From contig JARUPZ010000021.1 in assembly GCA_031213475.1 (NCBI GenBank), positions 7,385,420 through 7,449,419 of the forward strand: 64,000 nucleotides of DNA. Reading direction: 5' to 3'. Shown one piece after another: positions 45,230 through 58,500 of the stretch (within the stretch, counting starts at the first letter, position 1; each line of letters opens with the position of its first letter). The DNA comes from Nereocystis luetkeana. Taxonomy: Eukaryota > Sar > Phaeophyceae > Laminariales > Laminariaceae. Below the pieces are notes generated by a model that did not search any database, was not told the DNA's origin, and worked only from the letters and a program-made list of their open reading frames with translations. Both the position numbers and the translations under genes were made by a program.

Positions 45230-45985
45230 TCATGACACACGCATCAGCAGCGCTCTACGCAAATCCACGAGGCCTCTGGCGCATTCGTTCGTGGACCTGT
45301 CGGGACAACACCCTACATTTACCGGCTGTGCTAAGCACTTGATGATTGTCGTCGACGAATACTCGCGTCTGGGAGGGCCGTATTTCTTGAAGCCGAAGTC
45401 CGACTCCCGAAGCTCTTCGCCGGTGTTTCTGGCCGACATCAACACCAAAGGTGACCCTTACATCGTGAAGTGTCTTCGCCCCGACAACGGCACCGTATCC
45501 ACCAAGACGGATCTCGTAGAAATGCTCAGCCAGCGCGGCATTCGCCGCGATCACCCGCCCGTCGGGCCTCCGAAGCATAACGGTGTGGTCTAGCAACATA
45601 TCGCCATGACGCTGGAGCTCGTTATCGCGTCCCGCGTTGAGCCCCCTCCGCCTGTTGGGCGACGCAAGGATGTCTTCCCAGGCAGCCCCTATGGGCTGAG
45701 TCATAAGCGTACGCGAACGATGTTATCAACATGACGGCGAGGGTATGGCACGACATGGAAATGTACTCGACGTACAGTATATTCTATCGGAGAGCATCGT
45801 TTGCGCCGCTGCTCCCGTTTCTAAAACTGGGTTTCCACCATGTCAGGGGGACGCTGAAGACCAATCCTAAAGCGGAAGCCTGTAAACTACCTTAACGACG
45901 GCAATCACAACTGAATTCACAACGGCAAGATTCTGCTGGTGCCTGGTCAAAGGTCATTCTCCCGCGACGTTACTTGGGAACATCC
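45230..45985 (+). pseudogene. Copia integrase region (decayed)
   Basis: From about 45286 one frame reads FVDLSGQHPTF, then LMIVVDEYSRLGGPYFLKPK, FLADINTKG and CLRPDNGTVSTK, then GIRRDHPPVGPPKHNGVV. This is the rve integrase core, with the D of VVDEYSR and of RPDNG visible. A stop follows HNGVV where the family usually has the glutamate of ER, so that acidic residue is lost. Frame-shifted remains continue (IAMTLELVIASRVEPP). SRDVTWEHP at about 45958-45984 is the conserved stretch between integrase and reverse transcriptase. Confidence 0.8.
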
Positions 45986-46109
45986 GAGGAAAAGGTTTGT
46001 GGCATTACTGCCTTGGGGGGAGGAGATTCCCACGCCACCGATGTTGACGCCGCCACCGCTCCCGGTACGCCGGAACCTCTGAGATGCCCCCACGTATGGC
46101 CTGGGCCAC

Positions 46110-46265
46110 CGTCCCTATCCCCACTGCTGCCACCGCAATCACCGTCATCGCCGTCGCTACCGCCGCCGCCGCCGCCGTCGCCGCCGCCACCGCCGTCACC
46201 GTCGCCGTCGTAGCCGCCGCTATCAATACCGTCGCCGCCGCAGCACTTACCGCAGCGACATCGGT
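46110..46265. repeat. GCC/GTC triplet expansion inside the Copia remains
   Basis: ACCGCCGCCGCCGCCGCCGT and similar CCN triplets run for about 150 bases between the integrase and reverse transcriptase parts. All three frames stay open here (Pro/Ser-, Ala/Thr/Val- and His/Arg-type peptides). This explains the Ala-rich frames on both strands. Confidence 0.75.
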
Positions 46266-46514
46266 CGCCGCGTGCTGCCCGGGTGGTGGCGATGTCAAGG
46301 GTTATTTGACGAGGGTGGGAATTGAGCAACACCCGGAGGATGTCGATGTCCTGAGGGGGTGGACCAGAGGGAAGGCTGCACGGAACCGCGGGGCAATGGG
46401 TCATGGTCTGCTGTCGTTTATGGCAGCGCGGGAAAGTATAGGCCATATACCTTTCCACCAAGCATCAACGTGCGAGAATCCCCCCCGTCCCCGCAACCCC
46501 GGCAAGCGAGCTTC

Positions 46515-47035
46515 CGATGCCGACCTCGTATGCTGATGCGTGTGCGGACGAATATGCGGCAATCTTGAGGCAGGCGATGGACATGGAATATAAAGGACTG
46601 GCGGACGCGGGAACGTTTGTAGCGACGTAGTCACCAGACGGGCTCAACTTCATCTCGGCGAAAGGCGTGTTCGTCTCGACGTTTAAAAATCATGGTGATG
46701 TGGTTTGGGCTAAAGCGAGGCTGGTGGCACGTGGGTTTGAGCAGCCTTGAATGCCTTGATTTCTTCGAGACTTATCCCCCAACGCCTGCAGCGTCTTCGT
46801 TTCGTTTTTTGGGTTCTATTGCATGCGAAGTGGGCTAGATTTTGTGTCATTTTGATGCTGAGGAAGTGTTCGTGCAGTCGAGTTTGTACGAGGATGTTTT
46901 CATGCGACTACCACCTGGCTATGGCGAAATGTTCGATGAAGTAATCGGGTTTAGCCGTAGCCTCTGCGGCTTGAAGCAAGGGTCAAGGTCGTGGCGCAAC
47001 CACTTACTCACTGGCCTGAAGAGTCCAGGATTGTA
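46515..47035 (+). pseudogene. Copia reverse transcriptase region (decayed)
   Basis: Frames joined by shifts give AMDMEYKGLADAGTF, LNFISAKGVFVSTFKNHGD, WAKARLVARGFEQP, DFFETYPPTPAASSFRFLGS, FDAEEVFVQSSLYEDVFMRL PPGYGE and RSLCGLKQGSRSWRNHL. This is the RVT_2 order of the Copia superfamily. In-frame stops, and the loss of the usual aspartates at the DVKTAFL-like motif (here FDAEEVFVQ), show that it is dead. No LTRs were found within reach. Confidence 0.8.
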
Positions 47036-47764
47036 ACTCTGTTGATATGGTAGAGTTTACCGCCCTCCCCCCCGACTAGCGCACGGTCGTCGTCGGTGAC
47101 ATGATATCACTGAAGGTACAATCTTCTGGGCATATTCTAATGGGGATGCACAGCTCTCCGCGTGACGTTCGAGTTTGGCTGCTGGATGTAGCATAAGTAC
47201 CCGATGTTCCCTTCATGCATTAATGCTGAAATGCCCGCTGACACTTGATACTCAGGGACTTCACATGTTGGATGGGCCATTGTCCTTCATTCCTAGGGGC
47301 GCGGGTTCAGACGTAGACCCCGCGCGGATCGTGGAGACCCTGATTACTGCCGCTGGTTTGGCCTTGGAATAATGAGAACGATTGATAATATCGACCAGCC
47401 CGTTTCCCTTCCCCACTCCCACGCTGACACCCTTCGTGAGACGGCACGCCAGATTGGCATTCATGTTATTGGGGGCTTGATAACGTGTGCTGGGTGTTCT
47501 GAAGCGAAATGGAGGAGGCTGTCGGTGCCGTGGACGACCGAGTATCGATATCGGAAGGTACGAGTGCGAAGGTCGCGCGTGAGAGCGTGAAACCGGTCTC
47601 CTTACCCGGGCATGCCAACTGGTGCCAGCGACCTTTGCGTGTGCTTCGCGCATGGAGGCATGAGAGCAGCACTCGTTGTATTAACCCTTTGAAACAAACA
47701 CATTTATTTGCGGGGTCGACGCCGTCGGGTCGATACTGATCTTCCGATTGTTGGGGTGATGTGC
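47036..47764. other. Unassigned, probably worn Copia 3-prime DNA
   Basis: Codon-like texture continues, but no RNase H or protease motif could be read on the plus strand. Confidence 0.3.
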
Positions 47765-48160
47765 ATTGTTTTCCTTTTCCACGACATGCCGTGGCATGCC
47801 GTGGTACCACCTGCAGCAAAACCTTCCACAGTATCAACCACGGCATACCATCGAACCCCCCACGAATCTCCACGGCACACCATGGAACCCTACGCCTAAG
47901 CCAAACCCCAACCCCAACCTAGGTGGCGCGAACATTGGGGTGCCGTGGGGGTTGCCATATCATTTCGTGGGGCTACGATGGAGTACCTTGGCGGTTGCCG
48001 CGGGGGTTGCCATGGTACCACCCGGGGCATGCCACGACACCACCCTCCGGCGTGCCATGAAATCATATTCCACACAATGGGATGCCGTGGGGATGCCATG
48101 GTATGCAATGTGTGTTACCATGGCCATGCCATGCAAGATTCAAATAGTGTAGAACCCTGA
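47765..48160. repeat. GCCGTGG-rich element 3
   Basis: It opens CCTTTTCCACGACATGCCGT and ends TAGTGTAGAACCCTGAATTG. The CCCTAA-like core is weak here (CCAAACCCCAACCCCAACCT). ATGCCGTGG and CCATGGTA words fill the flanks of the core as in copies 1 and 2. Confidence 0.75.
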
Positions 48161-48194
48161 ATTGTTGGATATTAATCCAAATTCCTCAGCACGG

Positions 48195-48267
48195 ATTCTC
48201 GTACCACTTGGCACTCTCATTCTCGTACCACTTGGCACTCTCATTCTCGTACCACTTGGCACTCTCA
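48195..48267. repeat. Perfect 24-bp tandem repeat, three units
   Basis: ATTCTCGTACCACTTGGCAC plus TCTC is present three times without a mismatch, starting at 48195, 48219 and 48243. The lack of divergence suggests recent slippage. Confidence 0.9.
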
Positions 48268-48269
48268 TG

Positions 48270-51200
48270 TAGAAGGCGTCCCGCGGTGCCGGTCGACGTG
48301 TAGGTCAAGTTAAAAGGCTTATAACCTGAAACACAGGCGTGTCTGTAACCTGAAACACTGGCTCGTGGTTCGAGGTGACACCGGAGTATCTGAGAAGTTC
48401 ACATGTGAATAAGAAGTTTACAGATTGGTTTATATCATACGAGGTATATGAAGACGAGCATAGGAAGAGATAAGTGTACGAATGAACAGTGGACTGGAGC
48501 AGAGGCGAGTGAAAGCATGGGCGTGCTCGACACTTCCTGATCTCGGGGCAATGCTCAGGTTACGAGTAGGTGTACTTTACCTTAGCCCGTACGATTTTCT
48601 GTAATGTTCTCTACAAGCGTTCTTGTGACGTTCTGGCAACGGTCTTCGCAGCGTAAGGGTTTGTGATGCATTATATATAAATTTTACCGTACTATTAATA
48701 CAAGTAAGACATACCGGTAGTATATTTGCCCAATGCCTACCCACGAAAGTCCAAACTAAGATGCTTGTGCACTCGTATCCGGGAAGATTTGCACATCAGA
48801 AACGAAACGAATAGATCTCAACGCCCATATGTTAAGACTACTGTATTCATTCGCCCAACCGACATCGACGGGCCTGTCGAAACCATTGTGTTTCCCTCGC
48901 CTTGTTCATAGTTCGGCTGCTGTGGCAGCGAAAATATAGGCAGTACCATGTATTGCAGCTACAGTACACGTCAGTGGCGATGCGCCTCGTCAACGACGAC
49001 GGTGATCGGCGACGAGCGTTAGGTAATCCACAGGTGTTTATCCCCACCGAAGGGTTTTCCGGTTCCATCGTCTACGCGATTGGCCGATCGCCGTTCGAGG
49101 TCATTTTCTTGCAGCATGCTCAGAGGTTCCCCACTGCTTCGCATGGCTAAGTGAGAAACTTTTCAAGTTTCAATAAACTGAGCAGTCTATCAACAGTCTA
49201 ATAACAGCCTACCAACCTTTTTGACATCATAACCTTCGCCATCCCGCTGGCCGTGGCGACCCAGCTTTGTCGCGCTGACCAGGCCCCCCTCATTCAGTAT
49301 CCTACTGCCCTCAAGTGTGCGGCGGTTGTAGAGCACAGCTCGCATTGCATTTTGTTTAAGATGCATCAGATTGATATCTGCGCGCTATTCCATCCACCCC
49401 CACGAGCAATAAGACAATGCAAGCGACGTTTTCACTGGGTTTCTTCCAACAATACGCCCGGGGGGGCAGGGATACATTGCCGCGAACATACATCACCAAA
49501 CGTGGAGCGGTTTCATGAATCGAAATAGTACGAATTCATTCCAGAATAGGACGGTTGTCAAAACAAGTTTTACTGGAACGAATAGACAAGCTGGAACAAA
49601 CTATAGGTACGGTGCTATCGTTTGGACCGCGTTTTCTGACCTCAGTCGCCGCCGGCTGCCCAACTTCCCATAACATATACCAGGGTCGTCACGGACGTCC
49701 ACTTCGTTGCGGGCGACCAAACAGTTTATTACACCGAAGTGAGCTACCGCGGATCCACGGAGTTTCAGGACTCTTACACCGTCAAGTGTTGTTCGTGGTG
49801 GCATGGATAACAGGGAAATACTCGCACATATGAGATGAATAACCACCCCATAAGATAACAAATCGACATGCCCACGAGTACAACTGGTTGTGATGTTGCT
49901 TGGGCGGTTAACATTGCCCAGCGATCAGAGGACAGCCGAGGTGGCCCTGTGGTTTAGTCGGGGTGGTGCCTGGAGCGATGATATCAGTGGTTTGAGGCTT
50001 GGCACGGGCACAGTATATGTATACCTGTACTACTCGCAGTCGTTGCAATGCGGTAGTTCGGAAGCCCCAACACGAATCAAATTAAGGGAAGAGACGAGGT
50101 CTAGGAAATGACTCGACGCTGCGATGCGCAAATACACTTCGACAAAAATATTCGCGGGCTCTGCGGACGCTGCTGATGTTGAGTACTAATATCAGCCTGA
50201 AATGTAAGCTTTGCCCCCGACAACCGCGCGCCGCCCGAAAGAAGTGGCCCGAGGCTAACCCACGTGCCGACAAGGAAGACATATTGAAAGCGGGGAAGAA
50301 ATGGTGTTCACTACTTTTTGTCTGGCTCGTGCTCGTTTGTGTTCCATTGATATTTTTCGTTCACCTTGTGCTTCTGTTTATTTTGGGGGTGGGAGCTTCG
50401 TGTGTCGTCTGCCCACTAGTAGGGGTGATTTAGTATGAAGATGCAGGAGAGTGGTTTAGGGCGTGCCTGCGCAATTTCTGTACACGAGCCAATATAGTCA
50501 ACATCCTCGCCGCACGTTCAGTGGAATCCCTTGTGTTACTGCCCATACAGTATTAGAGTATCGATCCCTCGTTGTGATGGAGAACTACACCAAACCACCT
50601 TTGATTTCGCCTCCAATGGTGCATCAAGTTAGGCTCTCCCACCAATGGAGGGTTTTGCTCGACGTTGCTCTTTTCGCTAGATCAGTATACTAACTACTGC
50701 TGTTGTGACTTTAGAAGCCATAGGTCGAGAACTGTATATTTGGACTACTGTTCTTCTCTCCACCCACTTTGGCCCCCAGCAGAGTCACGCCCTTCAATAT
50801 TTTGAATACCGCTATACTCGGGTCTGCTACACCCCCCCCCCCCCGCGAACATATACCCCACTGAAAACATACACCCCACGCAAATATGTACCCTGCTGGC
50901 CACCACTGATTTACCAGACGGACCCTCATGTAGGTTCCGCTCCTTTGGCGCAGCCTGTGTTAAGTTGCGTGGTACAGTCAGCTGCCGGGAAAGATATAAG
51001 GAGAGACATGCCGTTCCAATCTGAAATGGTTCGCACAATGTTACAGTGCCCCGGGGGGGCTGTTCGGGCTGGGTTTCGATCAAAGAGCTGGGGAAAAGTA
51101 CCCAGGCTGTGCCAGCCTTCCCGGCAGTCTCCCCGGCAGACAACGAGTGACGCCGGTAAGGCGGTAACACATAACGCATCAAGAGAGGATTGAGCAGAAT

Positions 51201-54200
51201 AACATCTACACATCAATACGAGGACTTCGATAAACGTAAGAGTTCGTCAGATCTGTTCCCGAAAAGCGCAACATCGTTCGTGTTTTTGCCGTACTTACCG
51301 GCAGCAGCAGTTATCCTCAGCACGATTTCGCATGCGCATGATACACGTGATGAGAAACGTTACTCGGTGTATCATTAGGTGCGAGGGCGAAGAGCACTCC
51401 CAATGGTCTAGTGCAGTGCACACCCCACCGTGAGACGCACAGGAATCCACCCCCAATGGCGGCGCTGTGGTTATTTTGACCCGGGGAGCTTGGTGTTGTT
51501 TTCACTAACTGATGTGTTTGCAGTCATCTAAATTGGCTCTCGCACGCATGCAAACAGTGTAGAGGGACTGACAGGATGCACGTTAACACGACCACACACA
51601 ACAAAATACAGGCGGCAGCGTGTACCCCGTGTACCGAAGGGTAAGAAGCAAGCTGTTTTCGAGGGGCTCCTGGGTCATCACCGAGGGCAGCACGACAACG
51701 ATACAGTACAACCTGCGTTCACAGCCCAGGCGGGTACTTGTATACCTTGGTGGAGGCACTGGTGGTGTACTGAATTCGTGAGTATTCACACCCCTTGCTG
51801 TAGTATATGTGTGTCGCCACATCAAGAAGATAAATCATCCATTGCTGTAGTGACGCATCATTTCCGGGAAAGTGCGTGACATGCTCCCTCGTCGTGAAGA
51901 GAGAAGTGGTTCGAGCAGAAGTATTCAGTCGTTGATTCAAGAATACTCCAAGAACAAAGTCACGAGCAAAATATTTTAGTTCCCGACATACGAAGATAGA
52001 TGAGGAATATCTGTATTCATTCCAGGCCACATATACATCGGGCCCTAGTGTTGGAACCCACAAGACACAACAGTGGTACACACGAGTCCCGAATCATTGT
52101 ATCCCACCCCGTGGAAGTGCAACCCAGTCGATGCGGCTTCGCTTGGAAATACCTCCGCCACCGATATTTTTTTCGCTACTCAATACCTGGTATAAAAGAA
52201 CAGATAGCCCTCGACAAGCATCAACGACGGCGGTGCACCAACAGCCTGACTATTCGGTGCGAGATGCGACAGAGGTCTCAGACTGCGTAGAATAAAGTGG
52301 TGGGTAAAATTACATCCTAACCTACACCATCAACGTTTGTTCTCTGGTTGAACGATATGCTCGATGCGATATCGATTATATCGATTATACCGATTCCAAC
52401 AGAATCCTCCATAACCAGTGATAGAACGTACACCTGCGAAGGAAAAAGGTCGAAAAACCTGGGGACGGACGCTGGTAAAATCATCAAACAAACTCCATAG
52501 CGCCACTGTCACACATGAAACATCGTGCTGCCCCCAAACAGTATGAACTTCTCCTTTCTACTCGATATAGTAGAGAAGAACATAACTATGTAACAGTAAC
52601 ATAACAGTACACCTCCAAAAGGAAATAATTCGAATGTATGGAAGAAGGTTCAACTGGAAGCAGCTTACCAGCAGAATAGTCCCCACGGGAGTGTGGAACA
52701 GCCATCATGGGTTTGGCGTTTGAATATACAGATTATAAGGAAATTTGGCAGTACCAGGTAGTGATTGCTTCTTTCGTAGGTTGTGCGTACTTGACCGAAA
52801 CCCAACATGTACCACACGATTCATGAAGCCCATTGACATACCTTGTTGGCTTGCTCAGACCATGTTTATTTCCCTACGCTCTTCAGTCCAGGAAAGTCAC
52901 TGATCCTAAAACTCTCAAGGAAAACATGAATCGAACGAAATGGGCAACGGTCTGATAAAATAATCAGCATCTCCTCTGCCGACTGTACGTGCATAATCTG
53001 AACCCCCCCGTAAACAGCAACACTCCGAAGGCCGTGATGACTGACATCAATGTGTTCACTGCTGTGAGGAGTCGTCGAAAACATATAATATACAATTGCC
53101 CCAACTTACAGCGTTCAACCTCCTCCAGTCTTAAAGCAGGCAAGCATCATCAGATCGTTAATGTCAAACGCAACGAGAGATTCCGCGCCCCCCTATACGG
53201 CGGAAAGGTGTTGGAGGACGGCTGTTCGTAGGAGGTGCTACCACTCCCCCCAGGGATTGCCCTGCGAGTGTCGACACCACAGCTCATGAAACAATAGGGT
53301 ACTGGCGGCCAGTCAGATATCGTCTCTCCTACTTCTGCCAAGGTGTGTTGCGACAACAATATTGAAGTCGCCCCCCTCCCTCGACGACTCGTTTCCTCTA
53401 AGGTGCCTGGGTGCCTGTGTTTGTCGGCACGCCAGTCACCTACAGGATTTGATATCGCGACACACACAATCCCCCGCTTGCTATACATACATGTACATAC
53501 ATACATATACATACGTAAATGTTGATATATCGCATATAGGTTGCCGCCCGCTGCCAATGACGCTATGAGCCCCGACAAGCACTGTGTGGGCCAGACAACC
53601 AGCGTGCAGTGCTTTGTTTGTTGTATCGGTCGTCACGGCCGGCATTCGAGTCAAGTAGACCATTGGTGCAGGGTGAATATTCTTAGTCCTGCCCAAAGTG
53701 GATGGTCGTGCACATTTAGCAGCGTACACCATGTATATTTCACGGCACCCACGAGGCAGCGTGGCCTCGTTGATGGAAGCAGCCACACCAAAAAAATGCT
53801 CTTTTAATTGTACAGTTTCCTCCGTTGTTCCAAGACCATCCGCCCCACAGGCGCTTCCTGCTGTGGGAGGATGCAGCTCATCCGTAACAACTCCCGATGG
53901 TGTCATGGATCAACAACGTACACACAATTACACCCCCCTGCGAACTGTTTGTCGGTGGTATTCCGGGGGTTGGCATTCAGCGTCACATATGGGTACTGAC
54001 AACCGCCAATGGCATCAGTCCCCAGCGTCGGAGTCGAAGACCCCGGCATGAAGGGAACGGGAGTCTGTGGGGTCTCAAGTTGATCCTGGCGAATGTTAAA
54101 GAGGGTAAAAGAACACGGCGGTAGCGTAAGGGGTCAGAACATGCAAAATTCACACAGGAGCACCGTCAACAGTATTCGACTCAATCGTTTGGACTAGTGA

Positions 54201-55522
54201 CAATTTGTCTGTTCTATTCATATTAGTTCTATATCATATACCGGTACCTGGAAGTCGTCAAACAGTCTCGTTTGGGTCACTTCGTTTTCGGAAACACTGC
54301 GAAATGTATGTGCAAGCACCAGTGTCGCACTCCTCGATCGATCGCTCACCGCGTCTGTATCAAAGCCTACCACTGGTGCCTCAGTCATATTGGTGCAATG
54401 TACCAGACCCTCCCAGATACCGCCCCACTAGTTAGTGTTGAGATATACTCCAAGCCTCCGACCCTTATAATATAGGTCACGAGGTTCCTGGATTTATTGC
54501 GAACACGTAAAAAACAAAAATGAAAGGCGTACACGTAGGCATATACCCACAACCATAGATGCACTCGCGCAGCACGGCGAAGTATGAGCTCGGTGAACCG
54601 AGTTACGGCCAGTTGCAGTCACTGCGATGGTGTGTGTGGCGCCCCTCATCTACACGTGGACTTAAACGAGTCGCAACCCATTTACCCTTCCGGCAACACC
54701 CAGGAAGAGCGTACAGTCGTTCACACCAACCAACATGTGTACCCGCTGCCCACTCGCTACTACTGCTATTGCTCTTTCCTACTCTTACGGGATTGGGAAA
54801 ATCGCTAATTATCTCCTCCACCACCATGTTGTCTGCATTGTTGCGCCCCTGGTATTGTCCGTTCGTGATTGTCAGGGAGTGAGGAAAAACAAAATACGCA
54901 TCAAGCATGTATGTGGTGAATCTGAATGAAAGCAACAGCGGATTTGGTCGGTCCTGCCTAAGTTTGAGCAGTACTCAACGCATCGTTGTGAGAAGACGTT
55001 GGTCCGATGATGTGACTACAATGTTGATTGAGGTGAATGCACTTTCAGACTTAAATCGAATATTATTGGAGTGGGGCATCGATCGTAAGTGGATGAGTGC
55101 TCAGTTAGTTGTGGCCGCCCCAAGCCAATACAAGATGACCTGCTGGTGAGACAGATGGTGAGAACGGGATGAGAGCATGGGCGAGTGTAAACACTCCAAA
55201 TTCTCCGAAAATTCTGATCTCGTATATCATCAATTCTCGTACGACATGTCGGTGCATCTCCCATGACTCCGAAAGCTGCTGGACCCTCACTCCTAGGACT
55301 ATTCTGGTGCCAGGTTGCTCAAATACGCGGTGTGATGTTACTTCAGACGAAAGTACGGCCGTACTGTTGTACGCATGTATAAATTGGAGCCTAACGAAAA
55401 TACCCTTTTTTTGTTAAAATTGCCGTAAGTGCTTTTTTATCACATCACTGGGCTACAAAACATCGACAGCCTATTCACTTCTGATCGACGATGTCAAATC
55501 GTACGTACCTCTGTCGATCGTT
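48270..55522. other. Repeat-poor DNA with several exon-like segments, no gene model
   Basis: This stretch lacks the SINE, FMR and MITE families. A few plus-strand frames read like real protein but join nothing I can identify. They are 48961-49148 (ending VFIPTEGFSGSIVYAIGRSP), 49664-49809 (DVHFVAGDQTVYYTEVSYRG), 50176-50433 (with a hydrophobic segment, LLFVWLVLVCVPLIFFVHLV) and 54907-55149 (MLIEVNALSDLNRILLEWGI). A minus-strand frame at 53481-53906 is 141 codons. A C run lies at 50831-50844. TACCWGGTA words lie at 52184 and 52752. Confidence 0.3.
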
Positions 55523-58500
55523 CTAGACTGGGCCTTCCGAGGTTGGGCCCCCTGAGATGATGCATGGCGACATCGACGTGGTGCTGCAGAAAATGCCACT
55601 GTCTTCGATTACACTGGTGCAGCAGGCATTCTACGATATGGGGGAGGGGCGAGGAATGAAAATTCCATCAGACGTGACAATATCGGGGGTCGGGCAGTAC
55701 AACATTGCGGGCACTTAAATCACGCGTACTATGGTGGAGGGATAACACCTGAATTTGCTGAAGATGTCCTCGCTTGGGTGAGTTTGAAACCTCCCTCAAT
55801 GGTCAGGAAACAAACGAAAGCAAAGCAAGTTGCACAGTCCCGTTGAATAGTATTCATGAAAAGACATGGTCAAGTACAGATCGGATGAAGATATTGTGGG
55901 TAGCTCCTCGGATGAGGAGCCCCATCAGTATTCATTTATGTCGGCTTTACATATCTCCGAAGTAGCCTTTTTTCGTGTAAATTTTGTGGTGCACGTGAGG
56001 TTTGACCTGTGTTCGATGTGGAGGAACTCCAACGACATGCTTGGCCAAAAGAACCCACGCTGCAGCACGGTAGAGGTGGACCAATCGTCTCTGAGGTTCG
56101 CTTCTTGACCTTTCCTCACCCAAAGCCTCATCACCGCAAAAAGCCAAAGTACTACACGGTGAAGAACCCCTACGACAAACACCATGGGCTCTTGCGCGGT
56201 GGTACTTCCCGCTTTTTTTACCGGGGAAGGCCCATAGGCCAAAAACACAACGAACGAATTAGACTCGTTGTACCGCAGAGATTCTCAATATTTTTGGCGG
56301 GGAGGCAATTTTATTTAAAAAAGCCCGGATGAGGCCTCAAAAAGTAATGCCATGATACGAGAAGGCTCCAGCGACAGAAAGTAAATTTCGTCTTCGAAAC
56401 TCAGCGTCATGGTTTGTGAGAGTTCATACACAACTACTTGTGGTTGTGTATCATAGTAGGGTGAAAAAAGTATGCATGTTCTTATTATTATTATACTATG
56501 TAGGCGCGAGTTCACGAGTTAGTTGTCGATACTTTTGGTCATTTTGATCTTAAATTGACGGGACAGATAAAAATTCGAGCCGTTTGCGTATCGACTGATT
56601 TATGGTCTAATTACAAGCATATTCAAATACGTGTATGCATGTATGTACATAACCCATTATGAATTGGGCCTTCCGCCATGAATACAAACAACGTCCTTCT
56701 GTTGCAAACTCTAACTCACGCGACAGAATCCTCTTAGGTGAGGCGTTTCCCTTGTTCCATGCGGGCGTGCGGATATGTTTGGGTTGAAATTTTAATAGAC
56801 TCTTGAGGGTTTCACCCCACGGTGGAACTGAACGCCTTTGCCTCGAACCAGTTCGTAGTAGTAGTAATATATTAGATTATTTGTCAAAGAAATATTGGAT
56901 ATAAATTTCACGAGTAAAGTGTTCGACTTTGAACGAGTTGAACGGCTCTCTAGAGGATATTGTCACAATCTCAAATAAGCGCTAACGGGGGGAAGCTGCT
57001 CTATTACTCTAGAGCTCCAATTGTGCGAACTTCCACAGGTTGAGGTGAGTGTGGGATGGGGATCACAAAGCAGTCATCGATTTCGAACTCGCTTATGCGA
57101 CTGAGTTCCAGCTACCCGAAATCACGATAATGGCCTCGGATGGCCGTGAAACCCCTGTTGTTCCTAAACTATTCATGATTTTCGGCAATGAGGGCAATTT
57201 TGAAACGCATGGAAAATTGCTTGTGTGGGATCACGCAAACGGCAAGTACGCTTCTCTATATTATTCGGAACTCCCGTTCGTTGAAGTACCTTTCCGGCCA
57301 TGAAAACATGGTTTTCGGTCTGGATTTGGAAACATTGAAAAATGTCAACACTTTGTCTCACCCACGTGATTGATAGCTCTTACGCACTGCCAATCGACCA
57401 GGCATAGTCGATTGGCGAGGAAGGCTATTAATAATTATTTAACGTTAAGGATTGTAGGCAAAAGAAAGTGCCACGGCAATCAAACCCCTTTTTGATTTGA
57501 GTACCTTTTGAATCGACGGATTAGGGGTCGGCAGGAAGGAAAAAACCTTTCGCCTCTCGTATGGTTTAGGTATCTCCGACCCTGGACGCACCACCGCGGA
57601 TGTGGCTTCAACCGGAACCTCAAAAAATGCTTGCACAATATTAGGCAGGTTTCTGGTCGAGAGGCCGCGTTCAATCAGAAATAGTTTGAATAAGAAAGGA
57701 GCTAGTTTCATCGTAACCACCGCTTACAGCAAGTGCCGGCAATTTATATCAACGAACCTGGCCGCCGGGCTGGGTGCGGCAACCAAATCCTCCACATGTC
57801 CCGCACTGAGACTCGCAGCAGAAGCCGTCTCTTTCCACGCCGTTCACACCGTTGCTGCAAAACACTTCGAGAGGTTCCGTTGGTTTGGCGAGGGTTCAAG
57901 GATTTCGCGAGTTAGCAATTGTCAGGACAAAAATGGCATGAAATGCGTGTGCAACAAGAACCAGACGTCTTGGACAGAGTCGTGTCTGACCTAGCAACGG
58001 GACAGGCAGCGAAACCCTCATGATTGGCCGAAAAAAACGTCTAGACTTCCTGCTGAGGTTTCTTGAATGTGCATGTTTAAACGATAATCAACAATCCATA
58101 TTTTCGCAGTTGTCCATTTAAGCTAGCATTGCAACCATTGCCCTCAATACTCACACGCTGCGTTGCCTGACGATACAAATAAATGCGAATGATAGCCATT
58201 GTTTACGTAGGGTGTGAACTATTCCGCCAATATATCTCTTGCCGGTGCCGGTTTAACCCCGATCACCGCCGCCCAGCACTTCACCATGGGAAGCGCAAAT
58301 ACGAGAGTCAAAAACCGTTAAACTCAACCAACATGCCGCCTCTACAGTAGTATTGCCTGGACGTATGAGATACTGAGGTGCGCTGTCGCGTACAACGGAG
58401 AAATGTGAACACCACTGAATCAAACCAGCTCACATAAGTTAACAGACATGCAGATCAGAGACGAACCGAAAAGACGGGAAGCGCTGGTCACGCCGGAGCT

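Larger units (their letters stand above)
55523..57864 (-). other. Cys-rich module 3 (exons 5 and 6), with a 2.1-kb intron
   Basis: Exon 5 (107 nt, same length as exon 3) reads FCSNGVNGVERDGFCC, then CGTCGGFGCRTQPGGQ. Exon 6 reads NACCTSVIEDSG, then CSTTSMSPCIISGG and ends at TAG (55523-55525). The intron between them is five times longer than the others and holds the CTCTAGAG fragment and an opposite-strand frame. Confidence 0.55.

Noticed and set aside
45255..45704. 149-codon minus-strand frame
   Set aside because: It is the mirror of the Copia integrase, whose plus-strand reading matches conserved motifs.
46005..46298. Ala-rich and His/Arg-rich frames as new low-complexity proteins
   Set aside because: They are readings of a GCC-type triplet array inside dead Copia sequence.
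48195..48267. CRISPR array
   Set aside because: The three 24-bp units are directly adjacent with no spacers, and the surroundings are eukaryotic.
53481..53906. Further Cys-rich module near 53.85 kb (AGSACGADG on the minus strand)
   Set aside because: Only a few residues resemble the module. The paired Cys and the CSNG motif are absent.
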